DNA from: Rhodobacterales bacterium LSUCC0031
GTDB taxonomy: Bacteria; Pseudomonadota; Alphaproteobacteria; Rhodobacterales; Rhodobacteraceae
DNA: 64,000 nucleotides
Assembly: GCA_015689735.1 (NCBI GenBank)
Contig: WVSP01000003.1
Span: forward strand, 62,001 to 126,000
Direction of reading: 5' to 3'
Shown: one piece after another, positions 32,759 to 41,134 of the stretch
How the letters are laid out: each line of letters opens with the position of its first letter
Position numbering within the stretch: position 1 is the first letter of the stretch
The notes under the pieces: model-generated
What the model saw: the letters and a program-made list of their open reading frames with translations, nothing else
Databases searched by the model: none
What the model was told of the DNA's origin: nothing
Position numbers and translations under genes: made by a program

Positions 32759-33876
32759 GCTGCCACCTTTGTCTTGAGGCCCGTCCGCTTGGCCATCGCC
32801 AGCCGCACAAGGGCTGCGAAACGGTAAAGCCCGTGGACGAATTTGCCATAGGGCATGGTCAGAAACAGCGCGAACACCACCCCCAGATGCAGCGCCAAGA
32901 GCAGCCCCATCGCAGGCGTGCCGCCCAAGATATGTAGGCCAAGCCCAGTCACCGCCGTCAGATGCAGCATCAAGAGGAACGCCATCGCCATGCCTTTGGT
33001 GCCTTCATCGACAAGATCGGGCAAGCGGCGCTTCTTGGCGGCCATCAACCCACCTGTGCCAGCGGCCAGCATGAAGCCGCCAACCGTGCCCAACATCTGC
33101 GGCAGATCCCACCATGCATAGGGCGCAACCCGCCCAAAGCCGTAGTGATAGATCGTGCCAACCGAGGTGGCGGCAAAGCACAACAGGAACCCGTAGAAGG
33201 TCAGGTGGTGATACAGCCGCCGCTTGTCCTCGGGCTTGTCATCCTCGTTGAAACAGCCCGCACCGCCGCCATCGAGATAGCGCAAGGAACCCGCATCCTT
33301 GACAGCCTGCCACAGCGACGCGGGGGCGGCACCTTCGACCATCCGCACCGCATTGGCATCGCGCCAGAAATTGCGCAGCCCCATGATCATGGCAAAGATC
33401 GAGAACACGAAGACGGGGCCAAACAGCCCCACCATCGCGTCATGCGACATGAGCGCATAAAACCCTTCGGGCGAGGTATGGGCCGAGAACAGCGCACCGG
33501 GCGCGTTCCACATGATCATACCCGCCAGAAATGCCGTGACCGACACGGCAGCGACAACGGCGATGACCAGACCGTTCTTTTCGAACACCGGCGCAAGGGC
33601 CGCGGGCCAGGCGTAGCGTCCATAGCTTTCCTGCCTGACCCCCGCCAAGGTCTTGGGCAGGTTGATGGCAAACTCATGCGGCGGCGAGAATTGGCAGTCA
33701 TGATAGCAGGCGCCGCAATCATGGCAGAGATTGGCGAAGTAATCGATATCGCCCGCCACGAAGCTGCGCTGCATCTGAAGCGCGGGGAACACCGCACAGA
33801 TCCCCTCGCAATAGCGGCAGGCGTTGCAGATGGTGATCTGGCGCTCGGCCTCTTGTTGCAGATCAGTTCCCAACAT
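32755..33876 (-). CDS. tcuB: Tricarballylate utilisation protein TcuB (CitB-like)
   Basis: A 373-residue membrane iron-sulfur protein: N-terminal cysteines 17, 20, 23, 27 and 51, 54, 57, 61 form two [4Fe-4S] ferredoxin sites, followed by about six membrane helices (for example GLVIAVVAAVSVTAFLAGMI). TcuB re-oxidises FADH2 of TcuA and passes electrons to the quinone pool. Its start overlaps the tcuA end by 14 bp. Confidence 0.9.
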   Translation of the reverse strand: MLGTDLQQEAERQITICNACRYCEGICAVFPALQMQRSFVAGDIDYFANLCHDCGACYHDCQFSPPHEFAINLPKTLAGVRQESYGRYAWPAALAPVFEKNGLVIAVVAAVSVTAFLAGMIMWNAPGALFSAHTSPEGFYALMSHDAMVGLFGPVFVFSIFAMIMGLRNFWRDANAVRMVEGAAPASLWQAVKDAGSLRYLDGGGAGCFNEDDKPEDKRRLYHHLTFYGFLLCFAATSVGTIYHYGFGRVAPYAWWDLPQMLGTVGGFMLAAGTGGLMAAKKRRLPDLVDEGTKGMAMAFLLMLHLTAVTGLGLHILGGTPAMGLLLALHLGVVFALFLTMPYGKFVHGLYRFAALVRLAMAKRTGLKTKVAA

Positions 33877-35263
33877 GGCGCGCGGCCCCCTCTCCTGCCA
33901 AACGCCCGAAAACGGCGCCGATTGTCATGCCGATCCCGGCCAGATAGCCGCGCCCCAGCACATTGCCCGCCATGATCTCGCCCGCGGCATAGATATTGGC
34001 GCTTGGGCGCCCGCCTTGCATCAAGACGCGCGCCTCGCGATTCACGCGGGTGCCGAGATAGGTGAAGGTGATGCCGGGTCGTACCGGGTAGGCGTGGAAC
34101 GGTGCCTGATCGATGCGCCGCGCCCAATGCGATTTGGGGGGCGTGATGCCTTCGGTGCGGCAATCGTCGTGAATTTCGGTGTTGAAATCGCCATCGACGA
34201 CAGCCGCGTTGAAGCGACCGATCTCGGCGGCAAAGGCCACGGGATCAAGCCCCAGCTTTTCGGCCAAACCTTCCAGCGTCGGCGCCGAAATCGCGGGATA
34301 GACCGACGGCATGAAGCGACCCACAGCCTTTTCGTCGAACACGATCCACGCGATCTGGTCGGGCTGATCGGCGACAAGGCGCCCCCAGATCGCATAGCGC
34401 TTGGGCCAAAAATCTTCGCCCTCATCGTAAAACCGCTCGCAGCGGTTGTTCAGCACCACGCCGAAGATGATGCAATCAAGCCGGGTGACGATGCCGCCGT
34501 CGAATTGCGGCGAGCGCGCGTCGATGGCCACCGCATGGCATTGGGTCGGGTCGCCCACAGGCTCGACGCCTGCATCGAGCAACATCCGCAAGATCGTGCC
34601 GCGATTGTTTGGCGTGCCGCGGATCAGGAAATTCTCGGCCCGCTCGCCCCAATATTCCTTGAGCCATTCGATATTCGCCTCGAACCCGCCGGCCGCCGTG
34701 ACAAGCGCGCGGGCCGCGATCACCTCTGGCCCGTCTGGCCCTTCGACTGTGGCGGATTTGAAAAACCCATCCTCGATGTCGAGTGCCGTGGCGCTGGTGT
34801 CGTAGCGGATCTCGATCCCCATCTTCTCGGCTGTGTCGTAAAGCGCGTTCAGCATTGCGCGCCCGCCGCCAAGGAAGAAGGCATTTGTCCGCCCAAGGTT
34901 CAGCGTGCCGCCCAAAGGCTGCTGGAAGCGAACGCCGACACCGTTCATCCAATCCCACAGGGACTTGGATTGCGCGATGGTCAGCCGCGCGAGGTCCGGG
35001 TCGGTCTCACCGCCTGTCACGCGCATCAGATCGTCCCAGAACTCATCTTCGGGGTATGGGCCGGTCAGGATCTCGTTGCCCTCGTCATGGGCGCAGCGCA
35101 GGTTGCGGGTGTGGCGCGTATTGCCGCCGCGATAGACCTTCGGGGCGGCCTCGACGACCAGCACGCTGGCCCCTTGCCGGCGCGCCTCGATCGCGGCGCA
35201 AAGGGCGGCGTTGCCACCACCGATGACCAATACATCGGGGCCGGGCGCAGTTTGGCTCCTCAT
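33863..35263 (-). CDS. tcuA: FAD-dependent tricarballylate dehydrogenase TcuA
   Basis: A 466-residue flavoprotein of the fumarate reductase/succinate dehydrogenase family: FAD motif VLVIGGGNAALCAAIEARRQGA, the GGNTRHTRNLRCAHD block typical of TcuA, and the C-terminal ANIYAAGEIMAGNVLGRGYLAGIGMTIG FAD cap. It oxidises tricarballylate to cis-aconitate. ATG 35263 gives the family start; the longer frame to 35380 runs through the promoter. No TcuC transporter or TcuR regulator gene is beside it. Confidence 0.9.
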   Translation of the reverse strand: MRSQTAPGPDVLVIGGGNAALCAAIEARRQGASVLVVEAAPKVYRGGNTRHTRNLRCAHDEGNEILTGPYPEDEFWDDLMRVTGGETDPDLARLTIAQSKSLWDWMNGVGVRFQQPLGGTLNLGRTNAFFLGGGRAMLNALYDTAEKMGIEIRYDTSATALDIEDGFFKSATVEGPDGPEVIAARALVTAAGGFEANIEWLKEYWGERAENFLIRGTPNNRGTILRMLLDAGVEPVGDPTQCHAVAIDARSPQFDGGIVTRLDCIIFGVVLNNRCERFYDEGEDFWPKRYAIWGRLVADQPDQIAWIVFDEKAVGRFMPSVYPAISAPTLEGLAEKLGLDPVAFAAEIGRFNAAVVDGDFNTEIHDDCRTEGITPPKSHWARRIDQAPFHAYPVRPGITFTYLGTRVNREARVLMQGGRPSANIYAAGEIMAGNVLGRGYLAGIGMTIGAVFGRLAGEGAARHVGN

Positions 35264-35352
35264 CGCGTGGCTCCTTGGGTCTGGCTTTGCGTATAGGGAT
35301 CGGACCGTGATGCCAGCGCGCGCCGTGCCTATCCAGCCCATTGATATCCAGC

Positions 35353-35380
35353 TGTATACACGCGGATACAATGCGGTCAA
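35353..35380 (-). promoter_or_regulatory. Candidate sigma-70 promoter of tcuA
   Basis: On the minus strand TTGACC (35375-35380) and TATACA (35353-35358) are separated by 16 bp, 90 bp before the tcuA ATG. The spacer contains a loose repeat of the TGTAT type that could be an operator. Confidence 0.45.
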
Positions 35381-35386
35381 GCCCGA

Positions 35387-36730
35387 TCAATGCCGGGCTG
35401 GACAGGCCCTGCGTGGGCAAAGATGGCAGCCCGGACCTGCCGGGATCGCCGCCATCTGCGCAAGTCCCTGCGCCGCCCCCTGGGCCTCGTCCGCGATAGG
35501 CGTCAGCAGCATGACCGCCTGCATCACCGGTGCCTCGCCAAAGCCTGTGGGCGCTGTGGGCTGGCTGACGGCCCATGCACGAAACCGCGCGCCTTGGGGC
35601 ATGTCGATCAGCGACATTTCGGGCTGGCCGGGACGGCCTAGCGCCCGGTACAAGGGCCAAAGTGGGCAGCCGGCGCCGAAGCGCGGGATCGAAAAGGCGG
35701 CCAGCCGACGGCGGAAGATCAAGGCCCCCGCCCCATCGCACACGGCCAATCCAAAGGGCGGCGCACCCGGCGCTAGCTCGGTCTTGCGGGGCAAAGTGGC
35801 AAGGCGGCGCAGCACCAAAGCCACATCGCCCTGCCCCAGTCTTAAAAGCTGCGCCGGATCATAGCCTGCCGCTTCGGCCGCAGGTCGCATCACAGCCAAG
35901 GGCAGCCGCGCAGCGTCATTGGCATAGGCCAAGAGCCACCGTTCGCCCAAGGCACGGGTGGCCGGGTCATTCATCCCCGCGGCACGCGCCAAGACAGCCG
36001 GGATTGCATCGCGCCCATGCGCTTCGATCTCCGGGAAATGATGGCCCGCCGCCTCGAACATCGCCTCGACCGTTTCCGTTGGCGTCGAGGCCGCGCGGGC
36101 GTCAGCCTCGGCTTCATCGGGTTCGAAATGTCGGATCAGGGCGGTTGCGCGTGTGGACAGGCGCTCGGCCTCTTCATGCAGGTTACGGTGAAAACGCCCC
36201 CGCCAGACCGCGTCGATATCGGCCTCGCGCACCAAGATATCGGCGGTCGAGCGAATTGCAGCCACACTCGACAAGACCTCGTGCATGGCTTCTGCCAAAA
36301 GCGGGTCATGCCCAATTCGGTCGCGCAGTCCTTCGACCATGGCATCGAGGCTTGCGATGCGCTTTTGCTGTGCGGCGATCAAGGCGGCCCAGCCGGGAAA
36401 GCGGCCCGCCATCTCGTCGATACGGTCGATCTCGGGTGGCGCATCGGCGTTGCCACCATGCGCGCGGGCGACCGATTGCAGCGCGTCATACAGCGTTGCA
36501 TCCGCACCCTCGCTCAACTGCGCGGGTTCGACGGCAAGCTCACGCGCCAGAGCGACCAACAGCTTGCCCCCGATCCGGCGGCGATTATGCTCGATCAAGT
36601 TGAGATAAGAGGCAGAAATGCCCACCGCCTCGGCTAAATCTGCCTGCTTGAGACCCAGCACCAAGCGGCGCTCGCGGATACGATTGCCGGTCAGTTCCGT
36701 GCGCCGTCCAATAGGTAAACTCGAAGCCAT
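35387..36730 (-). CDS. XRE-family regulator, short-chain fatty acyl regulator type
   Basis: A 447-residue regulator. Residues about 16-70 form a Cro/CI helix-turn-helix (IRERRLVLGLKQADLAEAVGISASYLNLIEHNRRR). The rest matches the RamB/PrpC-type family with the DUF2083 C-terminal region, ending in a cysteine motif GPGCHLCPRRACPAR. Family members sense acyl-CoA or related carbon status. It lies upstream of tcuA on the same strand, with the tcuA promoter just past its stop, so it may control that operon; the target is not proven. Confidence 0.85.
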   Translation of the reverse strand: MASSLPIGRRTELTGNRIRERRLVLGLKQADLAEAVGISASYLNLIEHNRRRIGGKLLVALARELAVEPAQLSEGADATLYDALQSVARAHGGNADAPPEIDRIDEMAGRFPGWAALIAAQQKRIASLDAMVEGLRDRIGHDPLLAEAMHEVLSSVAAIRSTADILVREADIDAVWRGRFHRNLHEEAERLSTRATALIRHFEPDEAEADARAASTPTETVEAMFEAAGHHFPEIEAHGRDAIPAVLARAAGMNDPATRALGERWLLAYANDAARLPLAVMRPAAEAAGYDPAQLLRLGQGDVALVLRRLATLPRKTELAPGAPPFGLAVCDGAGALIFRRRLAAFSIPRFGAGCPLWPLYRALGRPGQPEMSLIDMPQGARFRAWAVSQPTAPTGFGEAPVMQAVMLLTPIADEAQGAAQGLAQMAAIPAGPGCHLCPRRACPARH

Positions 36731-36941
36731 CCAGCACCAGACCTGTCATTCGTCACGACATTAACAGAAAAATATCGGCTGATGAATGGCTTATCGTGAG
36801 ATTTACAGATTTTGCCGACCAAGTCACGGACATAGAAAAACGTGCGAAATAATTCGCTTTTTAGCAATTGGCTGGCGCCAAAACCGATCTTGTTGCACGT
36901 TACGCGCGGGCTGGGGGCGTTCGTTTATCGGAGGCTGGGAC

Positions 36942-37280
36942 ATGGTCTTGCCCCTTCATTCGCACACGCTCACGCAATCAAGTAGCACGGCGAACCCGCC
37001 GCGTGCCGATCTGTCAGCCTTGGGCCATCACCGTGACAGTACGACCCCGCTTTTGGGGCGCGCGGCGGTCACGCCCGTTGGGTCTGGCCACGCAACCCGC
37101 AATGATCCATGGCCCAAGGCACCGCCCGACCCCGCGCCGATCAAAGGCTTGGGTATCCCACCGCTGAACACGCGGCAGGTGGGTGATTTCGACCGTTTGG
37201 ACGCCCCCGAGCCGCCCGTCGCGCGCTACGACATGCTCCCAGCCCAAGGGATGGGCGAACAGCTTGACCTGAAAGCGTGA
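36942..37280 (+). CDS. Doubtful small ORF, 112 residues
   Basis: ATG 36942 has GGAGG eight bases upstream, which is the main reason to list it. The product is Pro/His/Ala-rich with no signal peptide, membrane segment or recognisable motif, and the opposite strand is also open here. It could be chance or a gene remnant. Function not recognised. Confidence 0.25.
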   Translation: MVLPLHSHTLTQSSSTANPPRADLSALGHHRDSTTPLLGRAAVTPVGSGHATRNDPWPKAPPDPAPIKGLGIPPLNTRQVGDFDRLDAPEPPVARYDMLPAQGMGEQLDLKA

Positions 37281-37285
37281 AATGA

Positions 37286-37315
37286 CAACAGCCCCGGATC
37301 GCGCCGGGGCTGTTG
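37286..37315 (-). terminator. Strong hairpin ending the pyrimidine transport operon
   Basis: CAACAGCCCCGG and CCGGGGCTGTTG form a perfect 12-bp stem with a six-base loop, 17 bp past the stop of the minus-strand substrate-binding gene. On that strand the stem is followed by TCATTT, a weak U-rich tail. Confidence 0.75.
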
Positions 37316-37332
37316 CGCCTGTCAAACACCAA

Positions 37333-38316
37333 TTAGTTGGACAAGGCCGCGTCGGTCACCGCATGGGTCCATGCACCCGTCGGCTCGGCGGTGATGACCG
37401 CATCGCCACCCTCGAGCAGCGTGCGCACCGTGCGGGCATAAGAGGCCTCGTCCAGCGTGCCGTCGCCACCGGCAACCAGAAGCGCGATCTCGCCCATCAT
37501 CCGCTTTTGATGGGTCTCGGTCTGCGCGCCGGTTTCGTCATAGTCGAGCACGATCATCGCTGCGTCATCGGGATTGGCAGCCGCCCATTCCCAGCCTTTC
37601 ATCGAGGCACGCACGAAGCGGGTCATCTTGTCGAAGAAGGCCGGATCGTTGAGGTTGTCCTCAAGCACGTAGATGCCATCCTCCAGCGTATCCATGCCAT
37701 AGTCAGAATAGCGGAAGGTCACCAACTCGTCGGGGCTGACGCCTGCATCGATGATCTGCCAGTATTCATTATAGGTCATGGTCGAGATGCAATCGGCCTG
37801 ACGCTGCAACAGCGGATCGACGTTGAAACCCGCCTGCAACAGCGTGACGCCGTTTTCCGTGCCATCGACTGGAATGCCCAGCTGGCTCATCCAGCCCATG
37901 AAGGGGTATTCATTGCCAAAGAACCAATGCGCGACCGTATGGCCGGCCAGATCGGCGGGCTCGGCAATGCCGCTATCCTTCCAGCAGGTGAGCTGAAGAC
38001 CCGAGCGCACGAAGGGCTGGGCGATGTTGACCACCGGCAAGCCACGCTCGCGCGCCGCCAAGGCCGAGGGCATCCAGTTCAGCATCGCGTCAGCGCCACC
38101 ACCGGCCAGCACTTGCGGCGGGGCGATATCCGGCCCACCGGGCAGGATGGTGACATCGAGCCCCTCGGCCTCGTAATAGCCGTTCTCAAGCGCCACATAG
38201 TAGCCTGCAAACTGGGCCTGTGTGACCCATTGCAGTTGCAGCGTCACCTCGTCTTGCGCCTGTGCCGCGCTTGCGGCCATTCCCAGCGCTAGTGCCGGGA
38301 TCAGTACCTTCTTCAT
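37333..38316 (-). CDS. NMT1/THI5-type ABC substrate-binding protein, probable pyrimidine importer
   Basis: A 327-residue periplasmic protein with a Sec signal peptide (MKKVLIPALALGMAASAAQA, cleavage about residue 20). The mature part matches NMT1/THI5-like proteins: LQLQWVTQAQFAGYYVALENGYYEAEGLDVTILPGG. These bind pyrimidines and related rings. Its operon encodes pyrimidine catabolism, so uracil or thymine is the likely ligand. ATG 38316 has a GGAGG-like sequence upstream. It is last in the operon, before a hairpin. Confidence 0.85.
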   Translation of the reverse strand: MKKVLIPALALGMAASAAQAQDEVTLQLQWVTQAQFAGYYVALENGYYEAEGLDVTILPGGPDIAPPQVLAGGGADAMLNWMPSALAARERGLPVVNIAQPFVRSGLQLTCWKDSGIAEPADLAGHTVAHWFFGNEYPFMGWMSQLGIPVDGTENGVTLLQAGFNVDPLLQRQADCISTMTYNEYWQIIDAGVSPDELVTFRYSDYGMDTLEDGIYVLEDNLNDPAFFDKMTRFVRASMKGWEWAAANPDDAAMIVLDYDETGAQTETHQKRMMGEIALLVAGGDGTLDEASYARTVRTLLEGGDAVITAEPTGAWTHAVTDAALSN

Positions 38317-38354
38317 GATCTTCCCTCCAGGTTGGACCCATCGTAATGGGTGTG

Positions 38355-39272
38355 TCAGCCCCGTCTTTGCGCCGGGTGCCAAAATGTTGTTTTGCGCTCG
38401 ATCAACGCCACAATTCCGAAAAACAGCGAACCGGCCAATGCGGCCACAGCAATCTCGGCCCAAACCATATCCATGGCGAGCCTCCCCATCTCGATCTTTA
38501 TACGAAATCCCATGCCGACCGTGGGAGAGCCGAAAAATTCGGCAACAATCGCCCCGATCAGCGCAAGGGTCGTGCAGATTTTCAAACCGTTGAAGATAAA
38601 GGGGAGCGCGGTCGGCAGGCGCAGCTTGACCAGGGATTGTCCATAGCTGGCCGCATAGGTGCGCATCAAATCGCGCTGCATGGCTTCAGACGCTTTCAGC
38701 CCTTGGACGCAATTGACCAGCATCGGGAAGAACACCATCGCAACGACCACCGCAGATTTCGACTGCCAACCAAAGCCGAACCACATCACGAAGATCGGAG
38801 CGGTGCCGACGATGGGCAGTGCCGCGATGAAGTTGCCGACAGGCAAGAGCCCGCGCTGCAAGAATGGCGAGCGATCCACAGCCAGCGCCATCGCAAAGGC
38901 GGCACCACAGCCCATGAGATAGCCCGCCAACGCCCCTTTGAGGATGGTTTGCTGGAAATCGGCCCAAAGCGTCACCGTTTCCGTCATCATCCGCGCCCAA
39001 ATCGCCGAAGGGGCGGGCAGGATGACAAAGGAGATATCGTAAAGCTGCACCGCCATTTCCCACAGCGCCACAAGCGTCACGCCGAAGATCACCGGCACAA
39101 GCAACCGCAGGCGGTGGGCCTGCGCACCGTTCGACAGCCACGCGTTCACGGCCCATGCGCCGAACCAAACGGCCAAGATAAGCGCGAGCCGCGTATCGTT
39201 CAGCGCGGCCCAAGCGATGAGCACCGCACCCAGTGCAGGCAGGCCCCAAGGTGCATGGCCAAGCGCCCTCAT
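38355..39272 (-). CDS. ABC transporter permease, pyrimidine system, subunit 2
   Basis: A 305-residue permease of the NrtB/SsuC class: several N-terminal membrane segments and a core with the coupling loop RTYAASYGQSLVKLRLPTALPFIFNGLKI. It follows the other permease gene with a four-base overlap and precedes the binding protein by 38 bp. Two unlike permeases imply a heterodimeric channel. Confidence 0.86.
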   Translation of the reverse strand: MRALGHAPWGLPALGAVLIAWAALNDTRLALILAVWFGAWAVNAWLSNGAQAHRLRLLVPVIFGVTLVALWEMAVQLYDISFVILPAPSAIWARMMTETVTLWADFQQTILKGALAGYLMGCGAAFAMALAVDRSPFLQRGLLPVGNFIAALPIVGTAPIFVMWFGFGWQSKSAVVVAMVFFPMLVNCVQGLKASEAMQRDLMRTYAASYGQSLVKLRLPTALPFIFNGLKICTTLALIGAIVAEFFGSPTVGMGFRIKIEMGRLAMDMVWAEIAVAALAGSLFFGIVALIERKTTFWHPAQRRG

Positions 39273-40258
39273 GCCCTTGCCCCCATACGCTTGAGAACCA
39301 CGCGTTCCAGCGCGCCCAAGATCATGACCAGGGCCGCCGCGCAGATCGCCGCCATGAACAGCGCCGACCAGATCTGGATCGTCTGGCCGTAATAGCTGCC
39401 CGTCAGCAACCTTGCTCCAAGGCCAAAGCGTGCGCCCGTCGGCAATTCGGCCACGATCGTGCCAACAAGCGCTGCCGCGATCGACACCTTGAGCGAGGTG
39501 AACAGGAACGGGACCGCCGCAGGCAGGCGCAGCTTCCAGAATGTCTGGGGGCGGCTCGCCGAATAGGTCCGCATGAGGTCAAGATCACTGGCTTGCGGGC
39601 TGCGCAAGCCCGCCACCATGCCGACGACGACCGGGAAAAAACTGAGGTAGGACGAGATCAACGCCTTTGGCACCAAGAGCTTGGTATCATCGCTGATCCA
39701 GCCTTGATCGACCGCATTGTTCAGCGCGGGCAGGTTCGAGACCACCACAACGATGATTGGCGCGATGGCGAGGATGGGAATTGTCTGGCTCGCGATCGCC
39801 CAAGGCATGACGCTGAGATCCATCGCGCGGGAATGGACGATCCCCACAGCAAGCAGAACCCCCAGAAAGCCGCCGATGGCAAAGCCAAGGATTGTGGGCC
39901 AGAGCGTGTGATAGGCGTGAAAGATCAGGTTGCGCGGATTGCCCTGCATCTGGCCACGGCGTTCGCGCATGATCGGCTCGCCAATGGTGGTGTTCCAGAT
40001 CTCGGCCGCGACCTGGTGGGGGGGCGGGAGCACGGGGCGCTCTTGCGTCATCGTGGCCGCCACGATCTCCCAACCGGTCATCTCGATGTTCTGGCGCTGC
40101 ATCTGATCGAGCGTCCAGGCGCGGTTCATCATCACGCTGGCGCCATACCAGATCACGATGATGCCCATGACCACTGTGACAACCGGCAGCACTTTGCCAA
40201 GCAGACCTGCCAGCCCCGAGGCCCCGCCCAAAGCGGGATGTTTCGCCGCGACGCTCAT
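39269..40258 (-). CDS. ABC transporter permease, pyrimidine system, subunit 1
   Basis: A 329-residue permease. The first membrane segment (VLPVVTVVMGIIVIWYGASVMM) is followed by about 80 periplasmic residues, then the MetI-like core with coupling loop RTYSASRPQTFWKLRLPAAVPFLFTSLKV. ATG 40258 (MSVAAKHPALGG) was chosen because upstream residues look non-coding. It pairs with the neighbouring permease. Confidence 0.86.
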   Translation of the reverse strand: MSVAAKHPALGGASGLAGLLGKVLPVVTVVMGIIVIWYGASVMMNRAWTLDQMQRQNIEMTGWEIVAATMTQERPVLPPPHQVAAEIWNTTIGEPIMRERRGQMQGNPRNLIFHAYHTLWPTILGFAIGGFLGVLLAVGIVHSRAMDLSVMPWAIASQTIPILAIAPIIVVVVSNLPALNNAVDQGWISDDTKLLVPKALISSYLSFFPVVVGMVAGLRSPQASDLDLMRTYSASRPQTFWKLRLPAAVPFLFTSLKVSIAAALVGTIVAELPTGARFGLGARLLTGSYYGQTIQIWSALFMAAICAAALVMILGALERVVLKRMGARA

Positions 40259-40318
40259 GATGCGCCCCGTTGCGCAGGAACCGAATTCACCCCACCCGGG
40301 CAAAGCCGATATGCGCCC

Positions 40319-41134
40319 TCAATCCTCATAGGCATGGCCTGCGCGCAACCCCTCGCGGACGCGATGGGCGATGGCAAGGAATTCGGGCGTGTCGCGGATA
40401 TCGAGCGGGCGCGCGCGCGGCAGGTCGCTTTCGATGATATCGGTGATGCGGCCCGGCCGTGGCGACATGACCACGATCTTGGTCGAGAGATAGACCGCCT
40501 CGGGGATCGAATGGGTGACGAAACCGATGGTCTTTTCGGTGCGCGCCCAGAGTTTCAATAGCTGCTCGTTCAGATGGTCGCGCACGATCTCGTCCAAGGC
40601 ACCGAAGGGTTCATCCATCAGCAAGATATCGGCATCGAAGGCAAGCGCGCGCGCGATCGAGGCGCGCTGCTGCATGCCACCCGAAAGCTGCCATGGGAAT
40701 TTTTTACCAAATCCCTCCAGATCAACAAGTTGCAACACGTTCTTCACGCGCCGCTCCTGTTCGGCGCGGTCAAAGCCCATGATTTCCAAGGGGAGCTTTA
40801 TGTTCTTTTCGATCGTACGCCACGGATAGAGCCCCGCGGCTTGGAACACGTATCCATAGGCGCGACGCATCCGTGCCTCATCAGGGGTCATGCCGTTGAC
40901 GGTGAGCGTGCCACCGGTGGGGTGCTCCAGCGCGGCGATGCAACGCAAGAAGGTGGTCTTGCCGCAACCCGAGGGGCCAATGAAGCTGACGAATTCGCCC
41001 TTGTTGATGGTCAGGTTCACATCGCGCAGCGCATGGACCGGGCCATCATTGGTCTGAAAGGTCAGGTCAAGATGCTGTGCCGCAATCACCGGCTCGGGCT
41101 TGGCCGCATCCAATGCCATGGCTGGCTGCACCAT
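40319..41134 (-). CDS. ABC transporter ATP-binding protein, pyrimidine system
   Basis: A 271-residue ATPase with Walker A GPSGCGKTT, signature LSGGMQQRASIARAL, LLMDEPFGALD and H-loop GFVTHSIPEAVYLS, as in SsuB/TauB/NrtD-type importers. ATG 41134 overlaps the dihydropyrimidinase stop (TGATG). It drives uptake by the two permeases and NMT1-type binding protein. Confidence 0.9.
   Translation of the reverse strand: MVQPAMALDAAKPEPVIAAQHLDLTFQTNDGPVHALRDVNLTINKGEFVSFIGPSGCGKTTFLRCIAALEHPTGGTLTVNGMTPDEARMRRAYGYVFQAAGLYPWRTIEKNIKLPLEIMGFDRAEQERRVKNVLQLVDLEGFGKKFPWQLSGGMQQRASIARALAFDADILLMDEPFGALDEIVRDHLNEQLLKLWARTEKTIGFVTHSIPEAVYLSTKIVVMSPRPGRITDIIESDLPRARPLDIRDTPEFLAIAHRVREGLRAGHAYED

Larger units (their letters stand above)
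36731..37332. other. 602-bp interval with no clear gene
   Basis: The first about 170 bp is A/T-rich and likely contains the promoter of the XRE gene. The rest is GC-rich. It holds one doubtful small plus-strand frame (36942-37280) and a strong hairpin at 37286-37315 belonging to the minus-strand ABC genes. Nothing else was recognised. Confidence 0.5.

Noticed and set aside
37014-37325. Minus-strand 103-codon frame in the gap after the pyrimidine importer
   Set aside because: Its start lies inside the strong terminator hairpin, it has no ribosome site, and the product has no recognisable feature.
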